Assembly: GCF_903772925.1 (NCBI RefSeq)
Contig: NZ_LR812090.1
Span: 2,748,333-2,812,332, forward strand
DNA: 64,000 bases
Source of the DNA: Alteromonas macleodii
GTDB lineage: Bacteria > Pseudomonadota > Gammaproteobacteria > Enterobacterales > Alteromonadaceae
Direction of reading: 5' to 3'
Within the stretch, counting starts at the first letter, position 1, and every line of letters starts with the position of its first letter. Below the pieces are notes generated by a model that did not search any database, had not been told where the DNA came from, and saw nothing but the letters and a program-made list of their open reading frames with translations. A program made the position numbers and the translations under genes. Of the stretch, positions 7,590 through 17,153 are shown piece after piece.

Positions 7590-8857
7590 TCATTAAACTG
7601 ATTTTGCGAAGAATCATTTAATGGAGAGTACAGATGTCCCACGCAGGTACTATTTTAGGCATAAGTGAGTTAGAAATAGAACGTGTTCATCGACATGATT
7701 TTATTGAAGTGTGGGCAAAGCCCACTAAAAAGCCGCTATGCAAGCATTGTGAGAGTCGACATTTACGCATAAAAGCCACACATAAGCGCACTGTGAAGCA
7801 CACGCGCCAAGGTAATCAGGTGCTAACGCTACATTTAAAGGTGCCTAAATATCATTGTCGATGCTGTGGTCGTTATTTCAGGCACCCTTTTGTTGGGATC
7901 CGGCCACGCTACCGGGCATCGGAGTGCTTTCGCTTAGAAGTCTTTGAGGCGCATCACGGTGGTGTTACGCAACGTGGTATCTCTCGCACACATCGCATTA
8001 GTCCCACTACGGTAGAGCGTTGGTACCAATCACACATCAGCCAAAAATATAAAGAGATTATCAGTCGACCCTGCCCAGAGATGTTGGGGATAGATGAACA
8101 CTTTTTTACCCGTAAGAAGGGTTATGCGACGACGTTTGTAGATTTACGACATCGTAGTGTGTTTGATGTAAAACTGGGACGTTCTGAATTAAGTTTACGC
8201 TCGTACTTGCGCCACCTTCCCAATAAAGAGAACGTTAAGCTCATCGCGATGGACTTATCGGAAACCTATCGTGGTATTGCCAAACGCTATTTCCCTAATG
8301 CTACGATAGTCGCTGACCGTTTTCATGTAGTGCGCTTGATAAACCATCATTTCTTAAAAGCGTGGCAGCAACACCATCCTGAAGGACGTAAGAATCGGGG
8401 TTTACTTAGTTTGATGCGACGACATCAATGGCATTTAAGCGAAGAGAATAACAGCAACCTACAACGCTACTTAGTTGACTATCCAGTGTTAAAAACACTG
8501 TATGAGGTCAAACAGAAGCTCATCAGGTATATGCTGTTAAAGACTATGAATGAAAAACGAATGGAGAAGACATTACCGAGGTTCTTAGACTTGCTTGAAC
8601 AGTTACATCACAGTCCACTTCGTGCACTGGCCAAAACCTTAACTTCGTGGTTGCAACCTATCATCGCCATGTGGCGCTTTACACGAAACAACGGGATCAC
8701 TGAAGGCTTCCACAACAAAATGGAAATGATATCGAGAAGAGCGTATGGTTTTAGAAACTTTGAAAATTATCGAATAAGAGTGATGACCCATTGCGGATGG
8801 GATGGTGTTATCAATCGTGTAAGGTGAATGCTGATCCCCCGTTTATGGGGTAGAGCC
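7558..8857 (+). mobile_element. ISL3-family insertion sequence
   Basis: The 1300-bp element runs from GGCTCTTCATCATTAACGGG (left) to the inverted counterpart ending GGGGTAGAGCC (right); the ends share GGCTCT, ACGGGGGA and GCATTCA in order. It contains one intact transposase. The expected 8-bp target duplication is not visible: GATTGAAA left does not match GAAAATTA or GACAATTA right. The last 96 bp are duplicated in tandem (8858-8953). Confidence 0.85.
7634..8827 (+). CDS. ISL3-family transposase
   Basis: A 397-residue transposase starting behind GGAGAG. The N-terminal zinc-binding module has C36/C39 (CKHCES) and C75/C77/C78 (HCRCCGRYF), followed by a helix-turn-helix (~residues 110-135, GGVTQRGISRTHRISPTTVE). 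The DDE core shows D154 (GIDEHFF), D228 (VADRFH) and a late glutamate in NGITEGFHNKMEMISRRAYG, the classic ISL3 signature. The length is close to the family norm, and the frame is intact. The last ~21 codons and the stop lie in the tandemly duplicated segment, so a second copy of the protein's C-terminal coding end follows the gene. Confidence 0.93.
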   Translation: MSHAGTILGISELEIERVHRHDFIEVWAKPTKKPLCKHCESRHLRIKATHKRTVKHTRQGNQVLTLHLKVPKYHCRCCGRYFRHPFVGIRPRYRASECFRLEVFEAHHGGVTQRGISRTHRISPTTVERWYQSHISQKYKEIISRPCPEMLGIDEHFFTRKKGYATTFVDLRHRSVFDVKLGRSELSLRSYLRHLPNKENVKLIAMDLSETYRGIAKRYFPNATIVADRFHVVRLINHHFLKAWQQHHPEGRKNRGLLSLMRRHQWHLSEENNSNLQRYLVDYPVLKTLYEVKQKLIRYMLLKTMNEKRMEKTLPRFLDLLEQLHHSPLRALAKTLTSWLQPIIAMWRFTRNNGITEGFHNKMEMISRRAYGFRNFENYRIRVMTHCGWDGVINRVR

Positions 8858-8953
8858 GAAAATTATCGAATAAGAGTGATGACCCATTGCGGATGGGATG
8901 GTGTTATCAATCGTGTAAGGTGAATGCTGATCCCCCGTTTATGGGGTAGAGCC
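8762..8953. repeat. 96-bp tandem duplication of the IS right end
   Basis: The segments 8762-8857 and 8858-8953 are identical as read. Each contains the transposase C-terminal codons, its stop and the right inverted repeat, so the element has two consecutive right ends. Divergence resumes at GACAATTATTGG after 8953. Confidence 0.9.
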
Positions 8954-9033
8954 GACAATTATTGGACAGTTTTGGGACGCTTATTTCGCGAGCAATCAAT
9001 GAGCGGGGTAAGTCATTGAAAAATATGAGAAGT

Positions 9034-9110
9034 TGGTCGGTGTGAGAGGATTTGAACCTCCGACCCCTGACACCCCATGACAGTGCGCTACCAGGCTGCG
9101 CTACACACCG
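9034..9110 (-). tRNA. tRNA-Pro (GGG anticodon)
   Basis: Read on the minus strand, the 77-nt cloverleaf begins CGGTGTGTAGCGCAGCCTGG and ends CACACCGACCA with encoded CCA. The D-loop AGCGCAGCCTGGTAGCGC, anticodon loop around ATGGGGT (anticodon GGG) and T-loop GGTTCAAATCC are clear, closely matching the gammaproteobacterial proline GGG tRNA. Its 3' end points to the accessory region at 1-9000, the usual orientation for an island inserted at a tRNA 3' end. Confidence 0.95.
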
Positions 9111-9126
9111 ACCGAAAGAGCGAGTA

Positions 9127-9154
9127 AGTCTACTCAAATTTGTTCACAATGCAA
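9127..9154 (-). promoter_or_regulatory. Likely tRNA-Pro promoter
   Basis: On the minus strand TTGCAT (9149-9154) and TAGACT (9127-9132) are separated by 16 bp and lie 17 bp upstream of the mature tRNA 5' end. Confidence 0.4.
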
Positions 9155-9246
9155 CGGAATTTAGCAATAAGCCTGTTTAAGCGCTCAATTGCTAACCATC
9201 TTTGCAAATTTCTGCATTAAAACACCTAGTTGCCGCTTTTTTGATA

Positions 9247-10683
9247 TCAGGCCAAGGTAACGTAGCACACCGCAGTTACGACTAGCGCCACCAGCAGGTT
9301 CAACATTACTCCTTCTCTTGCCATGGTTTTAATATCGAACTTTTCAGTTGAGTACGCAATGGCGTTAGGTGCTGTTGCTACGGGCAACATAAAAGCACAA
9401 CTTGCGCTAATGGCCGCCGGTATCATAAGTAATTTAGGGTCAACGCCTACCGCCAGACCTGCTGCGGCCAATATTGGCATTAGCAATGTAGATGTTGCTG
9501 TGTTTGAAGTAATTTCCGTGAGGAAAGTTACGAACAAGCAAATGCCCAGTACAAGTAGTAAAACGGGTAAGGTTGCAAGCCCTGTTAACCACGAGCCCAT
9601 CAGCACACTTAAGCCTGAAGACATAAATGCTTTTGCAATACAAATACCGCCCGCAAACAAAAGCAACATTCCCCATGGGATATCGTTAGCAGTTTTCCAA
9701 TCTAGTAGTTTGTCGCGGTTGCCTTTTGCGTCTACTTCACCGTTATCATTGCCGCTATTGGTGAAAAACATGGCGGCAACACCCGCTACGGCTATAGTGC
9801 TATCACTGATAGTAGTTACCCCTATCCATGCAGTCCAAAAAGGTCTGAATATCCACGCCATTGCAACCGTTCCAAAAATGGCAAGTACACGCTTTTCGGC
9901 TTTCGTCCAGGTGCTTGGTATAGGTAAATCGATGTTTCCCACTTCTTTTATACCGCGTGCTAACCATAAAGCCATAATCGGCACACCAAGGATCACAATG
10001 GGTACACCCGTTTTCATCCAGTCGATAAAGCTGTATTCAACACCTAGTGTTTCTTCATATACGCTCATGAATATAATATTCGGTGGTGTGCCAATTGGCG
10101 TGCCTACCCCACCTAAACTTGCCGAATACGCAATACCCAGAATAAGGGCCACGCCAAATCGCGGGTTATCTACTGCATTAATAATGGCGATAGCCATTGG
10201 CAACATCATTAAAACTGTAGCCGTGTTACTAATCCACATACTAAGTACTGCAGTTGTCAGCATGAAGCCCAACACCAGTTTAAGCGGGCTGCCGCTGCCT
10301 GTTACACGCAGCATGTAAATAGCAAATCGCTTGTGTAAATTAGCGCGCTCCAACCCTTTTGACAGCATAAAGGCAGCCATTAATAATATAATGACATGAC
10401 TTCCTAACGCTGACGCAGCTTCACTGTGTGACAGCACACCAAATAGCGGAAACAGCGCGAAAGGTAAAAGTGAGGTAGCGGGAATGGGAAGTGCTTCAGT
10501 TACCCAAAGTATCGCTACAAATAGTGTGATCGCAGCAGTAAAGATTATTTCGCTAGGCTGATCTACAGCCCACAACCCCATGCCACCCAAAACAGCGGCA
10601 ATAAGCGCGAAAAGAATAATGCTGTTTTTGCGTGTTGGCTTTCGTTGTTGAATATCTGAAGAAGGTTCAGGATTTGTATGCAT
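9247..10683 (-). CDS. DASS-family (SLC13/INDY) Na+:anion symporter
   Basis: A 478-residue polytopic inner-membrane protein with about 11 hydrophobic segments. Both substrate/sodium motifs of the divalent anion:sodium symporter family are present: SNTATVLMMLP in the N-terminal half and SNTATSTLLMP in the C-terminal half, plus the GGVGTPIGTPPN hairpin loop. The family imports dicarboxylates (succinate, malate, fumarate), citrate or sulfate with sodium; the INDY-like motifs favour C4-dicarboxylates, but the substrate cannot be fixed from sequence. Start ATG lies behind GGGAAG. It stands alone between tRNA-Pro and dcd. Confidence 0.9.
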   Translation of the reverse strand: MHTNPEPSSDIQQRKPTRKNSIILFALIAAVLGGMGLWAVDQPSEIIFTAAITLFVAILWVTEALPIPATSLLPFALFPLFGVLSHSEAASALGSHVIILLMAAFMLSKGLERANLHKRFAIYMLRVTGSGSPLKLVLGFMLTTAVLSMWISNTATVLMMLPMAIAIINAVDNPRFGVALILGIAYSASLGGVGTPIGTPPNIIFMSVYEETLGVEYSFIDWMKTGVPIVILGVPIMALWLARGIKEVGNIDLPIPSTWTKAEKRVLAIFGTVAMAWIFRPFWTAWIGVTTISDSTIAVAGVAAMFFTNSGNDNGEVDAKGNRDKLLDWKTANDIPWGMLLLFAGGICIAKAFMSSGLSVLMGSWLTGLATLPVLLLVLGICLFVTFLTEITSNTATSTLLMPILAAAGLAVGVDPKLLMIPAAISASCAFMLPVATAPNAIAYSTEKFDIKTMAREGVMLNLLVALVVTAVCYVTLA

Positions 10684-10718
10684 TGCGCTTCCCGTTACTA
10701 ATAGCTTTATTATAAGTG

Positions 10719-10736
10719 CCAGGGCAGAAACCCTGG
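10719..10736. terminator. Short GC hairpin downstream of dcd
   Basis: CCAGGG-N6-CCCTGG between dcd and the transporter gene. There is no clear T tract on the minus strand, so a weak or rho-assisted terminator at best. Confidence 0.3.
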
Positions 10737-10814
10737 TTATTGCTTTTATATTTTCTATCAGTAATTAGCGGGAAACGCACGAGGCTTTTCCAAAAAAATT
10801 GTTTTTAGGTTGTT

Positions 10815-11408
10815 TTACTTACTTTCGTCGTCTGACGAAATACGGCTGGCTACTGCACCGGCTTGATCCTTATATTTCGCATCAACTCTGGCGTTATAAG
10901 GTTTTTCAGCTGGGGCTGATAACACTTCAAAGCTTAGTGCGCCTATTTTCATCTTAGGGCGAAGCGCTAAAGGTAATTTACCGCTGTTGTAAAACTCAAG
11001 AACGATGTTACCAGACCAACCTGGGTCGATTCTATGAGCCGTCACGTGAACCATTAAACCCAAACGCGCCAGTGAAGAGCGCCCGTCTAGCCAACCAACG
11101 ATATTATCCGGCAGCGTTACTGACTCGTGAGTAATGGCCAGTGCTAATTCGCCTGGGTGTAAGAAAAAGGCTTTACCTTCTTCTAGTTCAATTTCGTCGC
11201 TCATTACGTGGTCCAGCGCTTCTTGTACCTGCGCTTTTGGCCCACTTAAATCAATAAACGGTGCTTGATGGTCTTCAAACACACGAAATTTGTTACCAAG
11301 GCGGATATCTACCGTTACACCGCTAATCTGATCATAATTAGGTGTAGGCTCAATTTTTATTTTCCCATCTTGAAGATGTTGGTAGATATCGCGGTCGCAC
11401 AAGCGCAT
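10815..11408 (-). CDS. dcd: dCTP deaminase
   Basis: The 197-residue protein is full length for Dcd (E. coli enzyme 193 residues). It deaminates dCTP to dUTP, feeding dUMP and then dTTP synthesis; it acts as a cytosolic trimer. Family signatures: MRLCDRDI at the N-terminus, the substrate/catalytic segment [13 protein letters not shown], followed by [12 protein letters not shown] with the catalytic Glu in IVLEFYN. Start ATG has GAGGAA upstream. It lies downstream of mrp in the same direction with a 249-bp gap, as is common in gammaproteobacteria. Confidence 0.97.
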   Translation of the reverse strand: MRLCDRDIYQHLQDGKIKIEPTPNYDQISGVTVDIRLGNKFRVFEDHQAPFIDLSGPKAQVQEALDHVMSDEIELEEGKAFFLHPGELALAITHESVTLPDNIVGWLDGRSSLARLGLMVHVTAHRIDPGWSGNIVLEFYNSGKLPLALRPKMKIGALSFEVLSAPAEKPYNARVDAKYKDQAGAVASRISSDDESK

Positions 11409-11657
11409 GGTGTATTCCTCATTTCGTTAGGCCGCTATTATGCGTATGTCACCGCATGCATTCAACTGCTCAAAGGCTTGTTTTATCTGCTTTTGCGCAA
11501 TTTTTATAAAGTTTTAGCGAATTTTAAATTTAAGCGCCAAAACTTGCCTCTATTTTTCCTTGGTTCAGCATCTAACTAGGCTTTAAACTAAACATTCAAC
11601 ACTATTGTGCGTCACCTGTTATTACTTAACCAAATCTCTTTCAATCTTTTTCCTTTT

Positions 11658-12764
11658 TCAATCTTTCCCAATAATGCCAATTGGGTCGCCTTTGATGTGT
11701 TTAACCGCCCCTTTGCGTGGCTCAACGGTAAGGGCTAATTGCATAGACAATGCCCGCGCAGCTTCACGGTAACTTTCACTTAAAGCACCGTCGGGTGAGG
11801 CAAGTAACAAAGGTGTACCTGCATCGCCATGCTCGCGAATATGAATATCAAGCGGTAGCTGTCCCAAAAGCGGCAGTCCGTGGCGTTCGGCAAGCGCCTC
11901 GCCCCCGTCTTTTGAAAACACATAGTCTTTGGTGCCGCAGGCTCTGCATTGGTAATAGCTCATGTTCTCGATAAGCCCGAGTACTGGCACATCGACCTTT
12001 TCAAACATGCTTATGCCTTTTTGAGCGTCGGCTAGTGCTAAGTCCTGCGGCGTTGTAACTACCACTGAAGCAGTCAGCGGTACTTGTTGCGCCATCGTCA
12101 GTTGGATATCGCCTGTTCCTGGTGGCATATCTACAATTAAGTAATCCAGCACGGGCCACAAAGTTTCATCTAGCAACTGCTTTAATGCCCTGCTTGCCAT
12201 TGGCCCTCGCCATACGGCCGCGTCTTCCTGAGGCACTAAATAACCTATTGAGTTCGCCACCAGCCCATGCGACATAAGGGGCTGCATGTGCTTATTATCT
12301 TCGCTTTCAGGGTGTGCGTCGGGGTTGCCCAACATAATGGGAATAGACGGCCCATAAATATCGGCATCTAAAATACCTACTTTCGCGCCTTCTTGCATAA
12401 GCGCAAACGCTAAATTGATACTGGTTGTCGACTTACCTACACCGCCCTTGCCAGAGGCCACTGCTATGATGTTTTTAATGTTGGTGACCGGTGCTACTTC
12501 AGTTTCTCCACTGGCAACGTTTTGTTTAAACGTAAGCTGGTCATCGCCAAGCTTCCCTTTTAGCTGGTTAAGCGCTTCTTGTTTAAGCGTATCTAACTGT
12601 GTAGCAATGCAAAATGGCAAAGTAACCGTAACGCCTGCATCTTCATTTTCTGGCTGACTAAAAGCACACCAAGGTAAGGTATCGTCTACGTCTAGCGAGA
12701 AATACTTGGCTAAAATAACAGCAACCTTTTGCGTTAGCGGCTCTGCTTTGCGAGAAAAGAACAT
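11658..12764 (-). CDS. apbC: Iron-sulfur cluster carrier ATPase Mrp/ApbC
   Basis: A 368-residue P-loop ATPase of the MinD/Mrp type that carries and delivers Fe-S clusters. I chose the ATG at 12764 (MFFSRKAEP) with AAGG upstream; the frame extends 30 codons further up but that part overlaps the metG promoter region and reads as non-coding. A degenerate N-terminal domain (1-90) precedes the deviant Walker A GKGGVGKS (residues 105-112), Walker B DMPPGTGD and the cluster-binding C-x-x-C (QCRACG). It is divergent from metG, a conserved arrangement in Enterobacterales and Alteromonadales. Confidence 0.95.
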   Translation of the reverse strand: MFFSRKAEPLTQKVAVILAKYFSLDVDDTLPWCAFSQPENEDAGVTVTLPFCIATQLDTLKQEALNQLKGKLGDDQLTFKQNVASGETEVAPVTNIKNIIAVASGKGGVGKSTTSINLAFALMQEGAKVGILDADIYGPSIPIMLGNPDAHPESEDNKHMQPLMSHGLVANSIGYLVPQEDAAVWRGPMASRALKQLLDETLWPVLDYLIVDMPPGTGDIQLTMAQQVPLTASVVVTTPQDLALADAQKGISMFEKVDVPVLGLIENMSYYQCRACGTKDYVFSKDGGEALAERHGLPLLGQLPLDIHIREHGDAGTPLLLASPDGALSESYREAARALSMQLALTVEPRKGAVKHIKGDPIGIIGKD

Positions 12765-12872
12765 AAAATGCCTTACTAGTAGTAGAATTGTGTGAATTAC
12801 GAGATGCAAAAAACGCGGTTTTCCGCTAGTATTTGCAGCCATTTTGAAACGCAAAGAATCAATAACGTCATT

Positions 12873-14900
12873 ATGTCAGAAAAACGCCGAATTCTGGTAA
12901 CCAGTGCGTTGCCATACGCAAATGGTTCTATTCACTTAGGTCATTTGCTAGAACACATTCAAACCGACATCTGGACTCGTTTTCAGCGCCTTCGCGGAAA
13001 CGAATGTTACAGTGTTTGCGCCGACGATGCACACGGTACACCGGTTATGCTTAAAGCCCAAGAGCTTGGCATTACACCAGAAGAAATGGTGGCTAGAACC
13101 CGTGCTGAACACCACCAAGACCTTGTTGATTTTCACGTTGATTACGACAACTACTATGTAACCCATTCGCCAGAAAACAAGGCATTGTGTGAAGAAATTT
13201 ACACCCGTTTAGATAATGCGGGCTACATCAGTAAACGCACCATTAATCAGCTGTTCGACCCTGAAAAAGAAATGTTCTTGCCAGACCGTTTCGTTAAGGG
13301 TACCTGCCCTAGCTGTGGTGCAGAAGATCAAAACGGCGACAGCTGTGACGTATGTGGCGCAACGTATAGCCCAACAGAAGTAAAGAACCCGCGCAGCGTT
13401 GTATCGGGTGCTACACCAGTACTACGTGAGTCTGAGCACTTCTTCTTTGACCTGCCAAAGTTTGAAGGCATGTTAAAAGAGTGGATCCGCTCAGGTGCCC
13501 TGCAGGAAGAAATGGCTAACAAGCTGCAAGAATGGTTTACTGAAGGTCTTCAACAGTGGGACATCAGCCGTGACGCGCCTTACTTCGGCTTTGAAATTCC
13601 AGGTGCGCCGAACAAGTTCTTCTACGTGTGGGTAGATGCGCCTGTTGGCTACATGGCAAGTTTCAAAAACTTCTGCGACCAAAACAACTTAGAGTTTGAT
13701 GACTTCTGGAAAGCAGACTCAGAGGCTGAGCTTTACCATTTTATCGGTAAGGATATTACTTACTTCCACTGCCTATTCTGGCCTGCCATGCTAGAAGGTG
13801 CGGGATACCGTAAGCCTACTGGCGTAAATATTCACGGTTTTGTAACCGTAAACGGTGCGAAAATGTCAAAGTCGCGCGGTACCTTTATTAAAGGCCGTAC
13901 CTACCTAGACCACCTGAACCCAGAATATCTGCGTTACTACTTTGCGTCTAAGTTGGGCGACGGTGTTACCGACATCGACCTTAACTTTACTGACTTCGCA
14001 CAAAAAGTGAATTCAGACCTAGTAGGTAAAGTGGTTAACATTGCAAGCCGCTGTGCAAGCTTTATCACTAAGCGTTTTGACGGAAAGCTGTCTGAAAACG
14101 TGATTGAGCCAGAACTTATTGCTGAGTTCCAAAACGCATCTGAAAGCATTGCTGCACTTTTCGAGAAGCGTAAGTACCACCAAGCCGTGCGCGAAATCAT
14201 GGCTCTTGCTGATAAAGCGAACCAGTTCATTGATAACAATGCACCTTGGGTAACTATTAAAGACGAGACTAAGCAGCAGTTCACACACGATGTGTGCTCG
14301 CTAGGTATCAACATGTTCCGTCTGTTGGTAATTTACTTAAAACCTGTACTGCCGGTACTTGCAGAAAAAGCAGAAGAATTCCTAAACGACTCGTTTGACT
14401 GGAATTCACTGCAAACCCTATTGAAAGGCCACGCCATCAACAAGTTTAAGCCGATGATGCAGCGTGTAGAAATGGAGAAAATCGACGCCATGGTTGAAGA
14501 TTCAAAAGAAAGCCTAGCGCCAGCAGCACCGGCAATCGACCCAGACAGCCCGCTTGCTAAAGACCCTATTAGCGACACTATCTCGTTTGATGAGTTCGCC
14601 AAGGTAGATTTACGTATTGCACGTATCGCTAAAGCTGAACACGTAGAAAAAGCTGACAAGCTTTTACGTTTAGAACTAGATTTAGGCGGCGAAACTAAGC
14701 AAGTTTTTGCAGGTATTAAGTCGGCCTACTCGCCTGAAGCCCTAATCGGTAAACATACGGTAATGGTGGCGAACCTCGCTCCTCGTAAAATGCGCTTTGG
14801 CATGAGTGAAGGCATGGTATTAGCCGCGGGCCCTGGCGGCGACGAGCTATACATTCTTGAGCCGCACGAAGGTGCAAAGCCGGGTATGCGCGTTAAGTAA
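12873..14900 (+). CDS. metG: Methionyl-tRNA synthetase
   Basis: A 675-residue class I synthetase, close to the E. coli length (677), starting at ATG 12873 ([10 protein letters not shown]). HIGH-type motif HLGH lies near residue 23; the zinc knuckle is CPSCG...CDVCG in the connective insertion; the KMSKSRG loop follows; the C-terminal ~105 residues form the EMAP-II-like tRNA-binding/dimerisation domain ([11 protein letters not shown]...). It charges tRNA-Met and initiator tRNA. Upstream in-frame ATG codons at 12792 and 12804 add residues not found in the family and are rejected. A strong terminator follows. Confidence 0.98.
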   Translation: MSEKRRILVTSALPYANGSIHLGHLLEHIQTDIWTRFQRLRGNECYSVCADDAHGTPVMLKAQELGITPEEMVARTRAEHHQDLVDFHVDYDNYYVTHSPENKALCEEIYTRLDNAGYISKRTINQLFDPEKEMFLPDRFVKGTCPSCGAEDQNGDSCDVCGATYSPTEVKNPRSVVSGATPVLRESEHFFFDLPKFEGMLKEWIRSGALQEEMANKLQEWFTEGLQQWDISRDAPYFGFEIPGAPNKFFYVWVDAPVGYMASFKNFCDQNNLEFDDFWKADSEAELYHFIGKDITYFHCLFWPAMLEGAGYRKPTGVNIHGFVTVNGAKMSKSRGTFIKGRTYLDHLNPEYLRYYFASKLGDGVTDIDLNFTDFAQKVNSDLVGKVVNIASRCASFITKRFDGKLSENVIEPELIAEFQNASESIAALFEKRKYHQAVREIMALADKANQFIDNNAPWVTIKDETKQQFTHDVCSLGINMFRLLVIYLKPVLPVLAEKAEEFLNDSFDWNSLQTLLKGHAINKFKPMMQRVEMEKIDAMVEDSKESLAPAAPAIDPDSPLAKDPISDTISFDEFAKVDLRIARIAKAEHVEKADKLLRLELDLGGETKQVFAGIKSAYSPEALIGKHTVMVANLAPRKMRFGMSEGMVLAAGPGGDELYILEPHEGAKPGMRVK

Positions 14901-14926
14901 GCTTCAAAGCGAACATATAAAAAAGT

Positions 14927-14970
14927 AAGGTGACAGTCAGCGCTATTAAGCGACGGGGTGTCACCTTTTT
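14927..14970 (+). terminator. metG terminator
   Basis: AAGGTGACA pairs with TGTCACCTT across a 23-base loop region, followed by TTTTT. It lies 27 bp after the metG stop. Confidence 0.8.
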
Positions 14971-15857
14971 ATTTAGCTGTTAATAAAATTCTCTGATTCG
15001 TGAAGCACAATATCTTATAGATAGGTTCAAGGTACAATTCCACCTCCGCGCAAGCTCAATATTCCCCCCTTTCTAGAACTATTCAATTGGGTTCTCGCAT
15101 TCAAAAGTTGGATGTGAAATATTCATCTATAAGGAGAATCTTGGATTCATGCAAAACTAAGTAGAAACTAGTACGATAGCTAAGGTTGCTCGAAGATAAC
15201 AATAGACCTTCAAGAATCTGAGCTAAACGCCTGTTAGGCGTCTCTACCTGATGCTGAAACTTTCTCAACGCCACATTGAGGTTTGAATAACACGGCCACG
15301 AAACACCCCCATACCGCCGTAAACATTGGGCTCGATGATTAATGCAAAATGGCGAGTATTGAGAATCAATATTTAATGCCGTCATGTTTGTTTTAAAGAC
15401 GGGTCAACAACTGAGTTTAATAATCTGACTCGCAAAAACTTGCATTTCGTGGGCTCTAGATTTCTTGAACTGCATAGAAAAGAGCATTTGAACAGAGAGA
15501 ACTGTTCCTTATTTTTGGTGACTCATAACAAAATTTACATTTACCGTGAATAACTTCAAGGTCATACGTTTCCCTTAGCGTACTGACAGAACCGAGTTCT
15601 TCAACTAACTTACCTCGTTCAAGAGTTCCATTTGTTCAATTTGCGAAAAGAACCATCGATTAACAATTTTATAACCATAATTCGACAACCTCACGAGTGC
15701 ATGCTAAAGAAGAGTTTGAACTTATTGTACTTGAGAGGCTAGTACACCACCAAAACCTAACTAATGACGGAGACAAGCTGATTAAAAATTGATCAATATT
15801 TATTGAATATTTCTCGAATAAGTTTTAAATTTGTGTTTTATGAGAAAAGGAATTCCT
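14971..15857. other. Gene-poor AT-rich interval
   Basis: About 890 bases without a convincing gene. A minus-strand frame at 15101-15385 (94 codons) could encode a protein, but it has no ribosome site that I can identify and no family resemblance; it may be a decayed gene. Base composition is lower in GC than the flanking housekeeping genes. The final ~60 bases must contain the promoter of the next gene. Confidence 0.4.
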
Positions 15858-17153
15858 ATGAACTTCAAACTATCTAAATCTATACTTTATTTTGCTTTTG
15901 CTTACATATCGACTTTCTCGTTTGAGGTAAAATCAGATGAAACTGACAAAGCCAACGGAATACCTCTTAAACTAACCAGCGAGAATTATTTAGAGTTGTC
16001 TAAGAGTATTGATCTATCTGATCCAATCATCGGAAAAGCTTATGAAGCGTTACTGGCAATAATACAGGACAAAAACACAGACGCTGATATAGTTTGGGAA
16101 GGCGTTAAATCATTGCAGCTTTTATTTAGCAATTTAAATTACTCTGTTGATATTACCAATGTAGCACCCAATTGCAAATTATCAGGGAATGATAAAAAAA
16201 CAGATTTGAATTGTCTTGTAAAAAAAGTCGATATCCTTTCGGATCAATTAAGGGAAGCCAGTTACAAAGATCAATTACACTTCAATGGGAACTTAAGCCA
16301 TCAAACACGTACAAGATTCAAATCTCTTTTGACTGACGCTACATTAGTTGCACGGAAGTTAACCACAAATGAAGATAAAAACTACAAATATACGGCTAAT
16401 AGCTTCGTAGAAGAGCTCTCACTGTTTTCCAAAAAATATATAAATTCAGCGAGATTTATCGGAGGCGTTGGTTTGTCGTACTCTTATATCCCTGTAGTTG
16501 ATTACAAAATAAGAGAATCTCTTGATATTTCGCACCTAAACTTTTTTTCAACGACCCTAGAAGAAAACACTTTCAGCGGAAGTTTTTCACATAAGGGCTT
16601 CCCATCACTCAGTGCTATTGGGAAGACACCCTACTTTACTATATCAGCTCGATTCCCGTTCCTCGATATCGAAAATAGCTTTTTAACACCGGTGAAGGTA
16701 GCAAGTTCAAATGACGCCTCGAGCTTCTTCTACCAAACAAGTGTAGAATCAAAAATGTCTGTCAATTATGAAATTTCCATTGAAACATCAATAAGCAGAA
16801 TTCTTTCTGATATGTTCAACTTTGAATTGAATTCAAATCAATCTGACTGGACTTTAGGAGTAGGGTTCACAGGAATTGATTGGGACTCAACAACTAATTA
16901 TACAATTAAAGAATTTTCAAGTACCGAAACTACAAGCTTCTCACAAGGGGAAGTATTAGACACTATCACTCTGAATACACAAAAATCCTATGTAATACCT
17001 CATTACAGCTTGAATTTTCACTATATTTTGGCGGACAGTTTGACATGCGGCTTTTCAGCTAAATACCATCTTAAAAAGGATAAACCGGATTCATCTATAG
17101 ATGTGAATGGTATGACAGTGGGATTTGAAATTCGATACTATCCAACATTTTAA
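15858..17153 (+). CDS. Exported protein, probable outer-membrane beta-barrel
   Basis: A 431-residue protein of unknown family, starting at ATG 15858 behind AAAAGGAA; earlier in-frame ATGs at 15831 and 15840 lack ribosome sites. It begins with a Sec signal peptide (MNFKLSKSILYFAFAYISTF, cleavage near residue 26). Residues ~30-190 look helical. The C-terminal ~220 residues alternate polar and hydrophobic residues in strand-like blocks and end in FEIRYYPTF, with the terminal phenylalanine and aromatic-alternating pattern read by the BAM complex. The coding region is AT-rich with many AAA/AAT codons, unlike its neighbours, which suggests transfer. It sits alone between two non-coding stretches. 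Confidence 0.65.
   Translation: MNFKLSKSILYFAFAYISTFSFEVKSDETDKANGIPLKLTSENYLELSKSIDLSDPIIGKAYEALLAIIQDKNTDADIVWEGVKSLQLLFSNLNYSVDITNVAPNCKLSGNDKKTDLNCLVKKVDILSDQLREASYKDQLHFNGNLSHQTRTRFKSLLTDATLVARKLTTNEDKNYKYTANSFVEELSLFSKKYINSARFIGGVGLSYSYIPVVDYKIRESLDISHLNFFSTTLEENTFSGSFSHKGFPSLSAIGKTPYFTISARFPFLDIENSFLTPVKVASSNDASSFFYQTSVESKMSVNYEISIETSISRILSDMFNFELNSNQSDWTLGVGFTGIDWDSTTNYTIKEFSSTETTSFSQGEVLDTITLNTQKSYVIPHYSLNFHYILADSLTCGFSAKYHLKKDKPDSSIDVNGMTVGFEIRYYPTF

Noticed and set aside
1..9033. Integron cassette array in the accessory region
   Set aside because: No attC-like palindromes with paired core sites or integrase were found; the two intergenic hairpins are too short and not placed after each gene.
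8907..9137. Minus-strand frame of 76 codons at the tRNA
   Set aside because: It runs through the tRNA-Pro gene and the duplicated IS end, so it is chance.
9323..10318. Long plus-strand open frame of 331 codons
   Set aside because: It is the antisense shadow of the DASS transporter gene, with no ribosome site or protein-like composition; the minus-strand product has clear family motifs.
12792..12872. metG start at the first in-frame ATG
   Set aside because: The extra 27 residues do not belong to the family and overlap the divergent promoter region.
15101..15385. Minus-strand 94-codon frame as a gene
   Set aside because: No ribosome site, no recognised family and an eroded AT-rich context; mentioned only as a possible remnant.
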